A stretch of DNA of 41,512 bases from Chloroflexota bacterium (GTDB lineage: Bacteria; Chloroflexota; Anaerolineae; SpSt-313): NCBI GenBank assembly GCA_029553955.1, contig JAKPJZ010000137.1:1-41512 (forward strand), given 5' to 3'. Within the stretch, counting starts at the first letter, position 1, and each line of letters starts with the position of its first letter. The position numbers and the translations under genes are program-made. The notes below the pieces were generated by a model. It saw nothing but the letters and a program-made list of their open reading frames with translations, was not told the DNA's origin and did no database searches. Shown piece by piece: positions 24,199 to 33,024 of this stretch.

Positions 24199-25247
24199 GA
24201 TGGCTGCTCCTCTTGAGTCACATAGCGGTCGCGCATGATCTGCGACACCTGGTTGGTCAGGCCGAGCACGCGCTCGGCGAGCGGCGCCGAGAGCGACCCG
24301 GTGCCGCACGATGGGGCCACCAAGCCGCGCTGCAGAAGCAGTTCCGGCGGCACGCCCTTCTCCACCAGCAGCCCCATGGCCTCGTGCAGGCGCTGCACCA
24401 GGTGCTCGGGCGTCTCCTCCTGTGCGGCCTCGCCGGCGGGCACGATGCCCCAGGCGATCATGCCGCCGCGGTCGAGGAAGGCGCGCACTTCGCTGGGGTA
24501 GAGGGCGAGCGCCCCGGCATACTCGTAGGCGTCGAGGTTGAGGATGTCGATGGGCGTTTCGAGGAGCATGCTCCAGTCGGTATTGCCGCAGCAGTGGATG
24601 CCTTTGAGCCCCGAAATGCCGGCCAGCACCTCGTGCAGCAGCTCGACCACCTGGTCGCGGTTCACGGCGACAAAGGCCGAGCCGAAGGCGCTCAGGTAGG
24701 GCTCGTCGATAAAGATCACCGTCGCCTCGGCGTAGGGAGCCAGCGCCTGCTCTTGCCAGGCGGCCTTGAGGCGCAGGTGCTTGGCGATGGCATCGGCCAG
24801 CACCTCGTCGTAGAGCAGTGGCCGGCGCTCCTGGTCGACCACGGTCAGCCCCCAGCTCACCGGCCCGGTGACCTGGCCCTTGATCAATGCCGGAGGCTGT
24901 TCGAGGAGGACCCGGCCCTCGCGCAGCGCGGCCAGCCCGGCCGAGTACTCGGCGCTGATGGCGCCGTAGGAGAGGTCGTTCTCCAGGTAGGCCAGGTACA
25001 GGCGCTCCAGGGCCGGGTCGAGGTCGCGGCGGCGATCGACGTAGACGCGCTCCTCCTCCAACACCACGCCCGGAAAGCCCTCGCTGTACTGGGCGTACAT
25101 ATTCTCGCGAAAGCTGCGCCGCGGCATCTGCGGCCAGAACGGCGTGCCCGGCAGGTGACGCAGCACCGCCGACCAGGCCTCAGCGGCCTCGCTATAGGGC
25201 ACGCTGCCCACAGCCAGCGGCAGCCAGGCGGGTTCGAAAGTTGCCAT
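24195..25247 (-). CDS. MetE C-terminal-like (cobalamin-independent methionine synthase/UroD superfamily) protein
   Basis: The 350-aa protein matches only the catalytic half of MetE-type enzymes. It has the barrel segment GPVSWGLTVVD, IFIDEPYLSAFGSA, the zinc-site candidate HCCGNTDW, LDAYEYAG, and APSCGTGSL near the C-terminus for a further Cys ligand. MetE proper is about 750 aa, so the folate-binding N-terminal half is absent. Such stand-alone proteins transfer methyl groups from varied donors to thiols, but the donor here is unknown. The ATG at 25247 has AGGAGCG 7 nt upstream. The operon position after mtnA suggests a role in methionine recovery. Confidence 0.82.
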   Translation of the reverse strand: MATFEPAWLPLAVGSVPYSEAAEAWSAVLRHLPGTPFWPQMPRRSFRENMYAQYSEGFPGVVLEEERVYVDRRRDLDPALERLYLAYLENDLSYGAISAEYSAGLAALREGRVLLEQPPALIKGQVTGPVSWGLTVVDQERRPLLYDEVLADAIAKHLRLKAAWQEQALAPYAEATVIFIDEPYLSAFGSAFVAVNRDQVVELLHEVLAGISGLKGIHCCGNTDWSMLLETPIDILNLDAYEYAGALALYPSEVRAFLDRGGMIAWGIVPAGEAAQEETPEHLVQRLHEAMGLLVEKGVPPELLLQRGLVAPSCGTGSLSAPLAERVLGLTNQVSQIMRDRYVTQEEQPS

Positions 25248-25265
25248 GGCGAACGCTCCTATCGG

Positions 25266-25366
25266 CGCGTGATGCGTGATGCGTGTCGGCGTTGCCCAGG
25301 CCCTGTTGCGTATTGTATGTTCCGTCTGCCCGTACAGGCGAACGGAACACGCAACACGATCACGTA

Positions 25367-25382
<16 letters not shown>
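25266..25382. repeat. Heptamer repeat element E (sister copy of G)
   Basis: GTGATGC units, then GTGTCGGCGTTGCCCAGG, then a hairpin of TGTTCCGTCTG-type and GAACGGAACACGCAACAC sequence, then ATCACGTATCACGCCTCACG. The reverse complement of element G (34237-34362) reads almost the same along its whole length, so E and G are copies in opposite orientation. One end overlaps the mtnA stop codon (25367-25369). Confidence 0.8.
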
Positions 25383-26404
<1,022 letters not shown>

Positions 26405-26416
26405 CCGCGCTCCTTC

Positions 26417-26538
26417 GGCGTGAACCGTGATACGTGATGCGTAAGGTTCGCTCTTCGAGCCGCATGTCCCCAGACGGTGAGGCGCTGTCGGTCTGGAGAG
26501 CACCTTGGTCGGCACGACGGTCACGCATCACGGTTTAC
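26417..26538. repeat. Heptamer repeat array F in the mtnA leader
   Basis: GTGAACC, GTGATAC, GTGATGC and GTAAGG-type units at 26418-26445 pair with GGTCACGCATCACGG at 26520-26534. It lies between the riboswitch terminator and the mtnA start, so it is transcribed into the mtnA leader whenever the riboswitch is in the ON state. Confidence 0.7.
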
Positions 26539-26556
26539 CCATGGCCCGTCGCGGGC

Positions 26557-26582
26557 AAAAAAAACTCTCCCTGACGGGAGAG
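26557..26582 (-). terminator. Rho-independent terminator of the SAM riboswitch
   Basis: On the minus strand the stem CTCTCCCGTCAGGGAGAG (26582-26565) is followed by eight U (26564-26557). The 5' side overlaps sequence just after the aptamer's closing stem (GAGAGAGGAG), which could form the competing antiterminator. Confidence 0.85.
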
Positions 26583-26597
26583 AAGGTTGACGCTCCT

Positions 26598-26756
26598 CTC
26601 TCATCTTCCAGATGCCTGCCTCGCGGCGGCAACTGCCGGAATTGGCACCATAACCTGGCTGCGGCGGCCCGGACGGCGCGTCCGGGGCCTGCGGCGACAC
26701 CTGGGCTGGTTGCCGGGGTTTCGCAGGGCCGGTCCCTCCACCCCTCTGGATAAGAG
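26598..26756 (-). ncRNA. SAM-I (S-box) riboswitch aptamer
   Basis: Read on the minus strand, closing stem CUCUUAUC (26756-26749) pairs with GAUGAGAG (26605-26598). Conserved SAM-I segments follow in order: GGUGGAGGGACCGGCCC, GAAACCCCGGCAACC, a GC-rich variable stem (CCCGGAC/GUCCGGG at 26686-26668), and GGUGCCAAUUCCGGCAG (26649-26633). A terminator follows 16 bases later. This should shut off mtnA and the downstream operon when S-adenosylmethionine is plentiful. It lies 194 bases upstream of the mtnA start and has its own promoter. Confidence 0.93.
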
Positions 26757-26785
26757 TCGGTCAGTTCGCCTATTCAGTTGTGCGC

Positions 26786-26814
26786 ATAGTACCACAGGGG
26801 CTGCGCGTTGTCAA
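26786..26814 (-). promoter_or_regulatory. Promoter of the SAM riboswitch-mtnA operon
   Basis: On the minus strand TTGACA (26809-26814), 17 bp, then TGG-TACTAT (26786-26791): consensus -35 with extended -10. The predicted start (~26779) is about 23 bases before the riboswitch stem. Confidence 0.75.
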
Positions 26815-26844
26815 GAACAACGTCGGCGGTAGCTTGACACGCTA

Positions 26845-26873
26845 TTGTCACAGGCTATCACCTGTGATATAAT
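26845..26873 (+). promoter_or_regulatory. Promoter of ade with a dyad between -35 and -10
   Basis: TTGTCA (26845-26850), 17 bp, then TGA-TATAAT (26868-26873), an extended -10. The spacer holds a perfect dyad TCACAGG-N6-CCTGTGA (26848-26867) that a repressor could use as operator. The predicted start (~26880) lies about 25 bases before the ATG. It is back-to-back with the mtnA operon promoter, 30 bp apart. Confidence 0.7.
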
Positions 26874-26905
26874 GGCGAAAAGTGCAAGGGGGAGCCGAAG
26901 CGGGG

Positions 26906-28615
26906 ATGCTGCGGGAAGAGCTGATCCGGGTAGCGCGGGGCGAGGCCGAGGCCGAGCTGGTGCTCAAGAACGCCAGGCTGGTGAACGTCTTCTCGGGCGA
27001 TGTGCACGTCTGCGACGTGGCCATCGCCCGTTCGCTTATTGTGGGCGTGGGCGAGTACCGCGCCCGCCGCGAGATCGACCTCGCCGGCCGCTACCTGGCG
27101 CCGGGGTTCATCGACGGCCACGTGCACATCGAGAGTAGCATGCTCTCGGTGCCCGAGTTCGGCCGCGCGGTGGTGCCCCTCGGCACCACCACCGTCATTG
27201 CCGACCCGCACGAGATCGCCAACGTCATGGGCCTGGCGGGCGTGCGCTACATCCTCGACACGAGCAAGTACAACCCCCTCAGTGTCTACGTCATGGCGCC
27301 CTCCTGCGTCCCGGCCACGAGCCTCGAAACCGCCGGCTCCAGGCTCTCGGCCGAAGACATCGAGCCGCTGCTCTCCGACAAGTGGGTCATCGGCCTGGGC
27401 GAGATGATGAACTACCCCGGCGTGCTCTTTTGCGACCCGGCGGTGCTGGCCAAGATCGACGCCGCCGGCGGCCGGCCCATCGACGGCCACGCGCCAGGCC
27501 TGGCAGGCAAGGACCTCTGTGCCTACACCGTCGCCGGTGTGGCCTCGGACCACGAGTGCACCACCCTAGAGGAAGCGCGCGAAAAGCTGCGCCAGGGGCT
27601 GCACATCATGATCCGCGAGGGCTCGACGGCGCGCAACCTGCGCGACCTGCTGCCCCTGGTGACCCCCGAGAACGCGCGCCGCTGCATGTTCGTCACCGAC
27701 GACCGCCACCCGTCGGACCTCTTGCACGAAGGGCACATCGACTATTTGCTGCGCCGGGCCATTGCCCAGGGCCTCGACCCCATCACCGCCATTCAGATGG
27801 CCACCATCAACCCGGCCGAGTATTTCGGCCTGCGCGACAAGGGGGCGGTGGCGCCCGGCCGCCGCGCCGACCTGGTGGTGTTCAGCGACCTGCACGACAT
27901 CCACGCCCAGATGGTCTTCCGCAACGGGCAGCTCGTGGCGCAGGATGGCCAGATCATGCCCGGCGCCATCACCGGCGTGCAGACGCCGCTGCGCGGCTCG
28001 ATGAACGTGGCGCCGCTATCGGCCGAGGCCTTGCGCGTGCCCGCCGGCGGCTCGCGCATGCGCGTCATCGGCGTCAGCGAGGGGCAGATCGTCACCCAAA
28101 AGCTGCTGCTCGCCCCTCGCGTCGAAGACGGCCTGGCCGTGGCCGACGTGGCGCGCGATATCCTCAAGCTGGCCGTCGTCGAGCGGCACCTGGCCTCGGG
28201 GCGCGTCGGGGTGGGCTTTGTGCACGGCTTGGGCCTGCGCCGCGGCGCCATCGCCGGCTCGGTGGCGCACGACTCGCACAACATCGTCGTCCTCGGCGCG
28301 AGCGACGCCGACATGCTCGCCGCCGTCCAGGAAGTGATGCGCATGGGCGGCGGGCTGGCGGCGGTCGTCGACGGCCGGCCGGTGGGCCGCGTGGCCCTGC
28401 CCATCGCCGGCCTGATGTCGAACCGGCCGCTGGAGGCGGTCGCGGCCGAGCTCGACCAACTGATCGCCGCCGTGCACGAGCTCGGCGCCACGTTGCACGA
28501 CCCCTTCATGAGCCTCTCCTTCCTGGCGCTGCCGGTCATCCCCGCGCTCAAGCTGACCGACAAGGGCCTAGTCGACGTCACCCAGTTCAGGTTCGTGCCG
28601 CTGTTCGAGCCCTAA
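26906..28615 (+). CDS. ade: Adenine deaminase
   Basis: Ade hydrolyses adenine to hypoxanthine and ammonia; adenine is released when methylthioadenosine is cleaved, linking it to the divergent mtnA operon. The 569-aa amidohydrolase has VLKNARLVNVFSGD, the metal motif DGHVHIESSML, IADPHEIANVMG, GHAPGLAGKDL and the C-terminal domain with GSVAHDSHNIVVLG. Length and domain order are typical. The ATG at 26906 follows GGGG and, further up, AAGGGGGAG; a GTG at 26882 is possible but would leave almost no leader. Confidence 0.95.
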   Translation: MLREELIRVARGEAEAELVLKNARLVNVFSGDVHVCDVAIARSLIVGVGEYRARREIDLAGRYLAPGFIDGHVHIESSMLSVPEFGRAVVPLGTTTVIADPHEIANVMGLAGVRYILDTSKYNPLSVYVMAPSCVPATSLETAGSRLSAEDIEPLLSDKWVIGLGEMMNYPGVLFCDPAVLAKIDAAGGRPIDGHAPGLAGKDLCAYTVAGVASDHECTTLEEAREKLRQGLHIMIREGSTARNLRDLLPLVTPENARRCMFVTDDRHPSDLLHEGHIDYLLRRAIAQGLDPITAIQMATINPAEYFGLRDKGAVAPGRRADLVVFSDLHDIHAQMVFRNGQLVAQDGQIMPGAITGVQTPLRGSMNVAPLSAEALRVPAGGSRMRVIGVSEGQIVTQKLLLAPRVEDGLAVADVARDILKLAVVERHLASGRVGVGFVHGLGLRRGAIAGSVAHDSHNIVVLGASDADMLAAVQEVMRMGGGLAAVVDGRPVGRVALPIAGLMSNRPLEAVAAELDQLIAAVHELGATLHDPFMSLSFLALPVIPALKLTDKGLVDVTQFRFVPLFEP

Positions 28616-28630
28616 CCGGCCTTTCCACGA

Positions 28631-28722
28631 GGGTTTGGAGAGGGTTTTGCCGGAGGCGGGCGCCGCGTGCTGACCGCGGTCAGCACGCGGCGCCCGCCTC
28701 CGGCAAAACCCTCTCCAAACCC
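28631..28722. repeat. 92-bp perfect palindrome without a loop
   Basis: Arms of 46 nt (28631-28676 and 28677-28722) are exact reverse complements with the axis at CCG|CGG. It lies 16 bp after the ade stop. It could act as a terminator by cruciform or RNA hairpin formation. A loop-less perfect palindrome this long is expected to be unstable in cells with SbcCD, so assembly artefact should be excluded. Confidence 0.9.
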
Positions 28723-28785
28723 CTTTAAGGGTACCGTACCGGATTGGTGCAAAGCCCTGTGCCGGCTACCTCCGAAGGGAGCCCA

Positions 28786-29022
28786 ATGGAGCACATCGCC
28801 AAACTCGCCGGCGCCAATATGGACATTGACCTGGCCACCCCAGCGGGCGATATCGCCTGGCGCCAGGACACCTGCCCCTGGAACGCTGCCGAGGGCGGCC
28901 GCGCGCACCGCTGCGCCGTGAAGAACGTCTCGATCTGCCCCTACTTCTGCGGCGTCGCGTACCTCGACACGGTGCTCTGCTGCTACCCGCACGGGAACCC
29001 CCACCGCCGCGGCGACGAGTAG
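28786..29022 (+). CDS. Small cysteine-rich hypothetical protein
   Basis: This 78-aa protein has six cysteines (30, 43, 51, 55, 65, 66) in DTCPWN, HRCAVKN, CPYFCG and VLCCYPH, plus His41. The pattern suggests binding of zinc or an iron-sulphur cluster, or disulphides; there is no signal peptide. AAGGGAG 4-5 nt before the ATG, high-GC third codon positions and dense Cys spacing support a real gene. I do not recognise a named family and cannot assign a function. It may be transcribed with ade if the palindrome does not terminate. Confidence 0.65.
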   Translation: MEHIAKLAGANMDIDLATPAGDIAWRQDTCPWNAAEGGRAHRCAVKNVSICPYFCGVAYLDTVLCCYPHGNPHRRGDE

Positions 29023-29190
29023 CACAGTCAATACTCTTCTCTGTCAAGATCCTTCAACCAGGGTCTGCGTCGCCAGGTGACTCCATTGTGTCGTAGCTGC
29101 CAGACCCCCTGCCGTTCCACCATCGAGGGAGTTCGGGTTCACGACCAGGGCTTGCCTTTGAGCAGGGTCACGCAACGACAGACGATGCAC

Positions 29191-29237
29191 GGAGGCCCCC
29201 ACCGTTACCCCGCTGGGGCGAACCGCAGGGGGCCTCC
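29191..29237. repeat. GGAGGCCCCC hairpin near the island edge
   Basis: Ten-bp arms (29191-29200 and 29228-29237) with an inner CCCCGCTGGGG hairpin; its ACCGTTACCCC core resembles the ACCGTTCCCCC of the 21607-21755 repeat. The surrounding 29023-29288 holds no gene that I can support. Confidence 0.55.
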
Positions 29238-29288
29238 CAACTACGGCATGAGTCGACGTCTGTCGAGTAGTTGTCCTGACTCGCACGA

Positions 29289-30173
29289 TCAACCTGGAAG
29301 CATTTGGCCTGTTGGGCCAACCAGCACCCAGCGACCATCCTCAAGCTGGACGAGCCCTCTTCGCTTCAGGCCCTGCTGAGCAGTCCTAACCGCGTGCTTC
29401 CACTTCTTGCCAAAGCGAACACCGTTGATGACGCGGTCTACAGAGTTGTCACAAAGGTCGGGATGGATTTGCTCGATCATGTGGTGCAGCTGTGCTGTCG
29501 TAAGCGGGCCTTCTCGCTGCAGCAGATACACGATCGTTTTCGCGAATACCGGGTGGATGGCGCCACCTGAAACGCGAATCCTGATAAGCTCATCTGCGGC
29601 GTCCTGTAGCGCCTCTTCTAGAGCCCTGCGTGCAGTCTGCGCTATCTGTCTCTGTTGTCCCTGAAGCGCGCTGCGCACGCGGTCAGCAGCCTGGCAGTAC
29701 ACAGCCAGTTCCTGGAAAGTGACTCGGGCCCCCAACTCTGCATACTCGGTGACGTCACGGCGTATGGTGCTCACGGAGGGCGAGTGCTCGATGCCCACAC
29801 CATACTCGTAGTTGAGAGAGAGTCCTCCACGGGTTAGGTTTGCGGAGGTGATCGCTGCGTGATGCACGTCAGCCACATACACCTTTGCGTGTAGTCGCGG
29901 CAGATGGTAGACTTCCACATTTGGCGCCAACTGGTTCAGGGAGCGTACGGCGTGTGGATCAGTAGATCCTTGCGATACGTTCAATGGAGACAAGTCGGTG
30001 AGAAGGCAGATTCGTCCCTGGGCTCGTACTCTGGACGAGATATGCTCGGCCATGAAGCCAACGCCATCCTGGGTGACGTAGGGAGAAGATATGAGCACGT
30101 CTGCCTCGGCGGAACTCAACATGGCAGCCAGGTAGCCCCTCCAATCCCGCGGCAAGATGACTAATCCAGGCAT
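29289..30173 (-). CDS. PLD-family nuclease-like protein with C-terminal winged helix
   Basis: The 294-aa protein has one HKD-type active site, RLHAKVYVADVHHAAITSAN (His95, Lys97, with S110 and N112), followed by NYEYGVGIE. These features belong to the phospholipase D superfamily, in which BfiI/NgoFVII-like restriction nucleases and helicase-linked nucleases use one site per subunit as dimers. The N-terminal half starts ILPRDWRGYLAAMLSSAEADVLISSPYV. The last ~80 residues (about 215-290) look like a winged helix (TTAQLHHMIEQIHP, VDRVINGVRFGKKWKH, LEDGRWVL). The ATG at 30173 has AGGAG 6 nt upstream. Base use is less GC-rich than the neighbours, suggesting transfer. A DNA-targeting, perhaps defensive, role is inferred. 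Confidence 0.75.
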   Translation of the reverse strand: MPGLVILPRDWRGYLAAMLSSAEADVLISSPYVTQDGVGFMAEHISSRVRAQGRICLLTDLSPLNVSQGSTDPHAVRSLNQLAPNVEVYHLPRLHAKVYVADVHHAAITSANLTRGGLSLNYEYGVGIEHSPSVSTIRRDVTEYAELGARVTFQELAVYCQAADRVRSALQGQQRQIAQTARRALEEALQDAADELIRIRVSGGAIHPVFAKTIVYLLQREGPLTTAQLHHMIEQIHPDLCDNSVDRVINGVRFGKKWKHAVRTAQQGLKRRGLVQLEDGRWVLVGPTGQMLPG

Positions 30174-30270
30174 CTTGACTCCTTGTGCTGATCACGTCCC
30201 GGTGGCAATGTGCCTCTTGCAGAGGCGGCATCTGTTCGAGCCGAGCGCGTAGCTTGAGGCTTTCGCGCAT

Positions 30271-30300
30271 ATTATACTACTGGCCGATGCACTCTGACAA
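30271..30300 (-). promoter_or_regulatory. Promoter of the PLD-family gene
   Basis: On the minus strand TTGTCA (30295-30300), 18 bp, then TATAAT (30271-30276). The predicted leader is about 90 bases and includes a GCCTCTGCAAGAGGC hairpin near 30212-30226. Confidence 0.55.
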
Positions 30301-30366
30301 CGGCAAAGGCCAGGCGAATCCCTCTGCGACAGCCACGCCGGGCTATGGGCTGGCTTTGGGCGCCTC

Positions 30367-30395
30367 TTGCATGCATGACATGTGAGCTGTACAAT
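30367..30395 (+). promoter_or_regulatory. Promoter of the unknown gene at 30486
   Basis: TTGCAT (30367-30372), 17 bp, then TACAAT (30390-30395), about 90 bases before the ATG. It is divergent from the PLD-family promoter, with about 66 bp between the two. Confidence 0.5.
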
Positions 30396-30485
30396 GACCA
30401 CATAGAAACGCGAGCGGCGATGGCCGCCTCACGGCATTGCTCAGGCGCTCTTCGGATGGTCGACACGAACCAGGAGGAGTGGTCG

Positions 30486-31307
30486 ATGTCTGCAAGCAAA
30501 GACGTCGAACTAGCCGATTTCTGCATGCCCCAACGAGCGTACCTCAGGGCTCTCGCGAGCATGGTAGTCGAAGGATACTATCTGGCGACAGAGATAATGA
30601 GGCTGGCATCGAGTGTGCATGGCGGCAGTTACGAGGAGCGTAGCCTACTGGAGCGAGTCGTCTTGCCACTCGAGCACGCCGGGTACGTCTCATTGCAGCT
30701 CAGATCAGACGAGAATGGTGTGAGTCGCACGGTGCCTCTTGTCTCCCCAACAGAGAAGCTGATTGGGGAGTACGTTTTTCCTCTTCTGGACCACGTTGAG
30801 CGAGGGGCTGGGAAGGATCTCTGTCTGCTGCTGCGGAGGCCACTGGGGGATATTCTGGCTTGCACGAAGGCGCCAGATGGACGAAGCCGTGGGCTCGCGC
30901 TGGATGCCCTCGCGATTAGACTGATGGTCTTGCTGAACCTGGTGTATATCGATGCGCGCGTCCATGGAACGGCAACGGACGGCACTATGGCCCAGCTGCT
31001 TTTCGAAAGCACCAGCCTCCTGCTGTCGCGCTGGCAAGTGCATTGCAGGAATGCTGAGATGGTGACGCTCGATGACGTGGCGACAGCGGTGGGCTTGAGC
31101 TACGTGCTCCGCAGCGATGTTGTCGTTATGGTCGGCATGGAGGCGATCGAACCCAGGTCACAAAGGTTTGCGTGCGAGGTCATGGAGAACTCGAAGCTCC
31201 GCATCGCGATGATTAATCGCGCAGACCTGGAATGCGTTGAGAGAGCGCCTTCTGCAATCATCGACGTCCTCAACCGCGAAAGCAGGCTGGTTTTGGCTCG
31301 GGGCTGA
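30486..31307 (+). CDS. Hypothetical protein divergent from the PLD-family gene
   Basis: The 273-aa protein is not recognised. Residues about 15-95 look helical with a winged-helix flavour (LRALASMVVEGYYLATEIMR, then LLERVVLPLEHAGYVSL). The C-terminal part has VVVMVGMEAIEPRSQRFA and a later IAMINRADL, faintly like the second half of Mrr-type restriction domains, but no D-ExK core is seen. The ATG at 30486 has AGGAGG 9 nt upstream; the longer frame to 30345 lacks a ribosome binding site and overlaps the promoter. Third-position base use is less GC-biased than in flanking genes. The divergent pairing with a PLD-family protein suggests a two-gene accessory cassette. Confidence 0.6.
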   Translation: MSASKDVELADFCMPQRAYLRALASMVVEGYYLATEIMRLASSVHGGSYEERSLLERVVLPLEHAGYVSLQLRSDENGVSRTVPLVSPTEKLIGEYVFPLLDHVERGAGKDLCLLLRRPLGDILACTKAPDGRSRGLALDALAIRLMVLLNLVYIDARVHGTATDGTMAQLLFESTSLLLSRWQVHCRNAEMVTLDDVATAVGLSYVLRSDVVVMVGMEAIEPRSQRFACEVMENSKLRIAMINRADLECVERAPSAIIDVLNRESRLVLARG

Positions 31308-31323
31308 GATGGAGGGAGCAGCC

Positions 31324-32952
31324 ATGGACTTGGACCTCGTCATCAAGAACGGCGCTATCGTCGACGGCACGGGCCGGCCGCGCTTTCGCGCTGACCTCGC
31401 CGTGGCCGGAGGCCGCATCGCTGCGGTGAGCGCCGGCGCGCCTCTGAGCGGCCGTGCGGTCATCGACGCGACAGGCCTGGCCGTGGCCCCCGGCTTTCTC
31501 GATACCCACTCGCACGCCGACTGGATCCTGCCCCTGGCCGAGCATGAGCGCATCCTGGCGCCGCTCGTCTTGCAGGGCATCACCACCATCGTCGGCGGCA
31601 ACTGCGGCTTCTCGCCCGCCCCCGCGCGCCACGACGCCGCCGCGGCGCTCGACGAGATCTCGGAGAGCCTGCGCGATCGCGCCTTTCCCTACGCCTGGCA
31701 GAGCTTTGCCGAGTTCCTGGCCTCGCTCGAGCGCGGCGGCCTGTTGCTGAACTTGGGCTGCCTGGTGGGCCACGGCGCGCTGCGCACCCTGGCCATGGGC
31801 GAGCGCAGCGGCCCGCCCACGCCCGAGGAGCTCGAAACGATGCGCCGCCTGGCGCGCGAGGCGCTGCGCGATGGCGCGCTCGGCTTCTCGGCGGGGTTGG
31901 CCTATGCGCCGGGCGTCTTTGCCAAGAACGACGAACTGCTGGCGCTGCTCGAGACCGTGGCCGCCGAGGGCGGCGTCTTTACCGTGCACGGGCGGGCGTA
32001 TTCCTGGGTCTCGCCCTTTTACCAGCCCATGTTCCTAGGCGCGGCGCACAACCTGCGCTCCACGCGCGAGCTGCTGGACCTGGCCAAGCAGGCCGGGGTG
32101 CGGCTACAGCTCTCGCACCTCATCTTTGTGGGGCGGCGCACCTGGCGCACGCACCGCGCGGTCTTGCGCGAGGTGGAGCGCGCGGCGGAGAGCGGGCTCG
32201 ATGTGGGCTTTGACGCCTTTCCCTACACCGTGGGCAACACCACCATCAAGGTCGTCTTCCCCGAGTGGTTCCTCGACGGCTTTCTGGAGAAGGTCAACGA
32301 CCCCACCGCCCTGCGCCGCCTCAAGCGTGAGATCAACCTGCTGCAGTGGGCGCTGGGCATCGAGTACCGCGACCTGCGGCTGCTTTGGGCCTGCGTGCCC
32401 GAGCTGGCGCACCTGGAGGGGCTCGATTTCGCCGCCATCGCCGAGCGCCTGGGCCTGCCGCCCTTTGCGGCCTATATGCACGTGGCGCGGCTCAGCCAGG
32501 GCAAGGCGCGCATCCTGCTCGACACCTATTCCGGCGACCCGACGCACGAGGCGCCGCTGCGGGCGGCGCTGGCGCACCCGCTCTGCGCCTTCATCACCGA
32601 CACCATCCTCACGAGCAAGGGCGCGCACAACCCGGCCTCGTTCGGCACCTACCCGCGCATCCTGGGCCGCTACTGCCGCGACCTGGGGCTCTTTCCGCTC
32701 GAAGAGGCGGTGCGCCGCATGACCGCGCTGCCCGCCGCGCGCCTGGGCCTCGAGGGCGTCGGCCGCATCGCCGAAGGGCTGAGCGCCGACCTGGTGCTCT
32801 TTGACCCCGAGACAGTGGCCGACAACACCGCCCCCGGCCGCAGCGACGCGCCGCCTTCAGGGATCAAGGCCGTGCTCATCGGCGGCGAGGTTGTGGCGCG
32901 CGACGGGCAGATGGTGCCCGGCGTGCGCAAGGGGCGCGTCCTGCGTAAATAG
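31324..32952 (+). CDS. D-aminoacylase/N-acyl-D-amino-acid deacylase family amidohydrolase
   Basis: The 542-aa protein has VIKNGAIVDGTGRPRFRADL near the start, the metal motif DTHSHADW, the zinc-binding Cys in GGNCGFSPAP, GFSAGLAYAPG, VHGRAYSW and GFDAFPYTVG, and TDTILTSKGAHNP near the end. This is the layout of D-aminoacylases, which deacylate N-acyl-D-amino acids. The ATG at 31324 has GGAGGG 9 nt upstream; the ORF upstream overlaps the previous gene. It starts 16 bp after the unknown gene and may share its transcript by chance of insertion. A D-aminopeptidase (DppA) lies 5 kb downstream, so D-amino acid use is a theme. Confidence 0.88.
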   Translation: MDLDLVIKNGAIVDGTGRPRFRADLAVAGGRIAAVSAGAPLSGRAVIDATGLAVAPGFLDTHSHADWILPLAEHERILAPLVLQGITTIVGGNCGFSPAPARHDAAAALDEISESLRDRAFPYAWQSFAEFLASLERGGLLLNLGCLVGHGALRTLAMGERSGPPTPEELETMRRLAREALRDGALGFSAGLAYAPGVFAKNDELLALLETVAAEGGVFTVHGRAYSWVSPFYQPMFLGAAHNLRSTRELLDLAKQAGVRLQLSHLIFVGRRTWRTHRAVLREVERAAESGLDVGFDAFPYTVGNTTIKVVFPEWFLDGFLEKVNDPTALRRLKREINLLQWALGIEYRDLRLLWACVPELAHLEGLDFAAIAERLGLPPFAAYMHVARLSQGKARILLDTYSGDPTHEAPLRAALAHPLCAFITDTILTSKGAHNPASFGTYPRILGRYCRDLGLFPLEEAVRRMTALPAARLGLEGVGRIAEGLSADLVLFDPETVADNTAPGRSDAPPSGIKAVLIGGEVVARDGQMVPGVRKGRVLRK

Positions 32953-32961
32953 GTAGGGGTT

Positions 32962-32991
32962 TTGTGCCTTTGCGGCGAATCCCCGTATAAT
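32962..32991 (+). promoter_or_regulatory. Promoter of argJ
   Basis: TTGTGC (32962-32967), 18 bp, then TATAAT (32986-32991), 34 bp before the ATG at 33025. The -35 is imperfect. Confidence 0.5.
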
Positions 32992-33024
32992 GCCTCGCAC
33001 ATCCTACACTGCATGCGAGGTGCT

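Noticed and set aside
26834..26839. TTGACA as -35 box of the ade promoter
   Set aside because: It is 28 bp from TATAAT, too far; TTGTCA at 26845-26850 gives the right 17-bp spacing.
27382..28728. 448-codon plus-strand frame within ade
   Set aside because: Arg/Pro-rich frame-shifted shadow of adenine deaminase.
29023..29288. Small coding gene between the cysteine-rich protein and the PLD-family gene
   Set aside because: Open frames have no ribosome binding site or sensible composition and cross a hairpin repeat.
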